From Roseburia sp. (lineage in GTDB: Bacteria; Bacillota; Clostridia; Lachnospirales; Lachnospiraceae): a stretch of 7,120 bases of DNA. The number at the start of each line of letters is the position of its first letter. Within the stretch, counting starts at the first letter, position 1. The stretch is taken from assembly GCA_017626625.1 (NCBI GenBank), contig JAGAIK010000336.1, positions 1 through 7,120 of the forward strand. The letters run 5' to 3'. The notes beneath the pieces are model-generated. The model made no database searches and was not told the DNA's origin. It worked only from the letters and a program-made list of their open reading frames with translations. Of the stretch, positions 6,287-7,120 are shown piece after piece. The translations under genes were made by a program, and so were the position numbers.

Positions 6287-6703
6287 ATGGAAGGAAAAAA
6301 TAGATACGAAGAAATGTATGAAAAGCTGGTGCTTTACGAGCAGAAAATGCACGAGAGCAACCAGAAAAAAATCAGAATCGGCTTGAAGTGTATCTGGATT
6401 ATCCCGCTGATTTTCCTGTTTCTGTTGTTCTGGACAGAGAGCAACAAGGTGGTGTTTCTGATTCTGTGGATTGCTTCCCTGTTCGGAATTGCCGTATATC
6501 TGATTCTGGTGGAATATTCGGATTATAATTTACAGGAAAAATTAAGCGAAATCACCAATGAAGAACGGGAACCGGAGGCGCTGCTGGGGCAGGAGTTAGA
6601 CGGTATGGAGGAGAATTTTAAGAGCGTGATACGTAAAATTGATGATACGCTGAATGCGGAAAAGGAAGCAGACAAAGAGGCGGAGGAAAAAGAAAATGCG
6701 TAA
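6287..6703 (+). CDS. Small two-helix membrane protein between two YhgE/Pip genes
   Basis: A 138-residue protein with GGAGG (6276-6280) six bases before ATG, starting 18 bases after the upstream YhgE/Pip stop. An amphipathic charged helix (about residues 4-30) leads into membrane helix 1 (about 33-49, rich in I, L and F). A very short turn (WTESNKVV) leads to helix 2 (about 55-75). The rest (76-138) is highly acidic and Lys/Glu-rich with heptad-like spacing, likely a cytoplasmic coiled coil. Both ends are therefore predicted inside, forming a membrane hairpin. It resembles no family I can name. Its last eight bases overlap the start of the next YhgE/Pip gene, which indicates translational coupling. 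The simplest reading is an accessory or assembly partner of the two large proteins. That role rests only on position. Confidence 0.85.
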   Translation: MEGKNRYEEMYEKLVLYEQKMHESNQKKIRIGLKCIWIIPLIFLFLLFWTESNKVVFLILWIASLFGIAVYLILVEYSDYNLQEKLSEITNEEREPEALLGQELDGMEENFKSVIRKIDDTLNAEKEADKEAEEKENA

Positions 6704-7120
6704 TATATTTAAAATTTTTATCTCCGACGCAAAACGGATTTTAAAAAATGTGGTGGCAGTGGTGGTGATTATGGGACTCAGCATTATTCCCTCCCTGTAT
6801 GCCTGGTTTAATATTTTTTCGAACTGGGACCCTTACGGACCCTCCGCAACCTCAAATTTAAAAGTGGCAGTGGTCTCCGCAGACCAGGGCGCCGAGGTGG
6901 CGGGGCTTTCCGTCAATATCGGTGCGACCGTGGTGGACACCTTAAAATCCAACGATACCATCGGCTGGGTATTTACCGATACGGTGGATGAGGCGGTAAA
7001 CGGAGTTTATGATAATTCCTATTATGCGGCGCTGGTGATACCGGAGGAATTTACCGAGGAAATGATTAGCTTCCTGGGTGGGGAGATTGAAAACCCGGAC
7101 ATTATCTATTATGAAAATGA
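6696..7120 (+). CDS. Second YhgE/Pip domain-containing protein, truncated by the window end
   Basis: An open frame from ATG 6696 to the window edge (141 complete codons, no stop). The start overlaps the preceding stop by eight bases in another frame; GGAGG (6682-6686) lies nine bases upstream within the preceding gene. The translation begins MRNIFKIFISDAKRILKN, then a membrane helix and IIPSLYAWFNI with NWDPY. It continues through GWVF and YYAALVIPEEF to IIYYEN at the edge. It aligns without major gaps to the first YhgE/Pip protein of the window: by hand count 29 of the first 47 residues are identical, with clear similarity after that. DNA in the shared motif has diverged at many third positions, so the duplication is old. 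Only the amino-terminal ectodomain is visible; the stalk and membrane region should continue outside. Family assignment is firm; partner role with the upstream genes is inferred from coupling. Confidence 0.92.
   Translation, partial: MRNIFKIFISDAKRILKNVVAVVVIMGLSIIPSLYAWFNIFSNWDPYGPSATSNLKVAVVSADQGAEVAGLSVNIGATVVDTLKSNDTIGWVFTDTVDEAVNGVYDNSYYAALVIPEEFTEEMISFLGGEIENPDIIYYEN

Noticed and set aside
5756..6352. 198-codon open frame on the minus strand
   Set aside because: It lies opposite the conserved membrane region of the YhgE/Pip gene; the His/Gln-rich, low-complexity product is typical of an antisense shadow.

Overview
The window reads as a Clostridia-type Bacillota chromosome, most likely a gut Lachnospiraceae-like organism. 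This is inferred from strong purine-rich ribosome binding sites (AAGGAG, GGAGG), sigma-A-like promoters with A/T-rich spacers, the codon style, and tandem YhgE/Pip-family membrane proteins. All six genes I support lie on the + strand. Nothing indicates a tRNA, rRNA, CRISPR array or complete insertion sequence.

Region 1 (1-678) is A/T-rich. A consensus-like promoter (51-79) and a strong ribosome binding site drive a small 84-residue winged-helix-like protein (103-357). That fold resembles the amino-terminal DNA-binding domain of some larger restriction-type proteins, but here it stands alone. It is followed by 321 bases without a convincing gene. This gap holds a fold with no unpaired bases at its junction (396-448), a weaker inverted repeat (474-514), a second putative promoter (540-568), and two GGT-N4-ACC dyads exactly 21 bp apart (596-629) in the leader of the next gene.

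Region 2 (679-3972) is a two-gene unit with a 12-base gap. Both proteins are predicted to have a cytoplasmic amino terminus, three membrane helices and an extracytoplasmic carboxy-terminal domain. The first (291 aa) is unrecognised and has a Trp-rich ectodomain. The second (801 aa) carries what looks like a transglutaminase-like fold in its ectodomain in which the Cys and His of the catalytic triad are replaced. It is therefore probably a non-enzymatic binding or scaffold domain. The two proteins plausibly form one envelope complex.

Region 3 (3973-7120, running off the end) begins with its own promoter (3982-4010). It is a tight cluster of a 736-aa YhgE/Pip-family protein, a 138-aa two-helix membrane protein, and a second YhgE/Pip-family protein cut by the window edge. 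The spacing is 18 bases and then an 8-base overlap, so the three are probably co-translated and work together. YhgE/Pip proteins are related to phage receptors (Lactococcus Pip, Bacillus YueB) and to type VII secretion component EsaA, and share a carboxy-terminal ABC-2-type membrane region. Their role here is not determined by the sequence.

The most interesting items are the degenerate transglutaminase-like protein with its topologically matched partner, the YhgE-small protein-YhgE sandwich, and the structured intergenic region.
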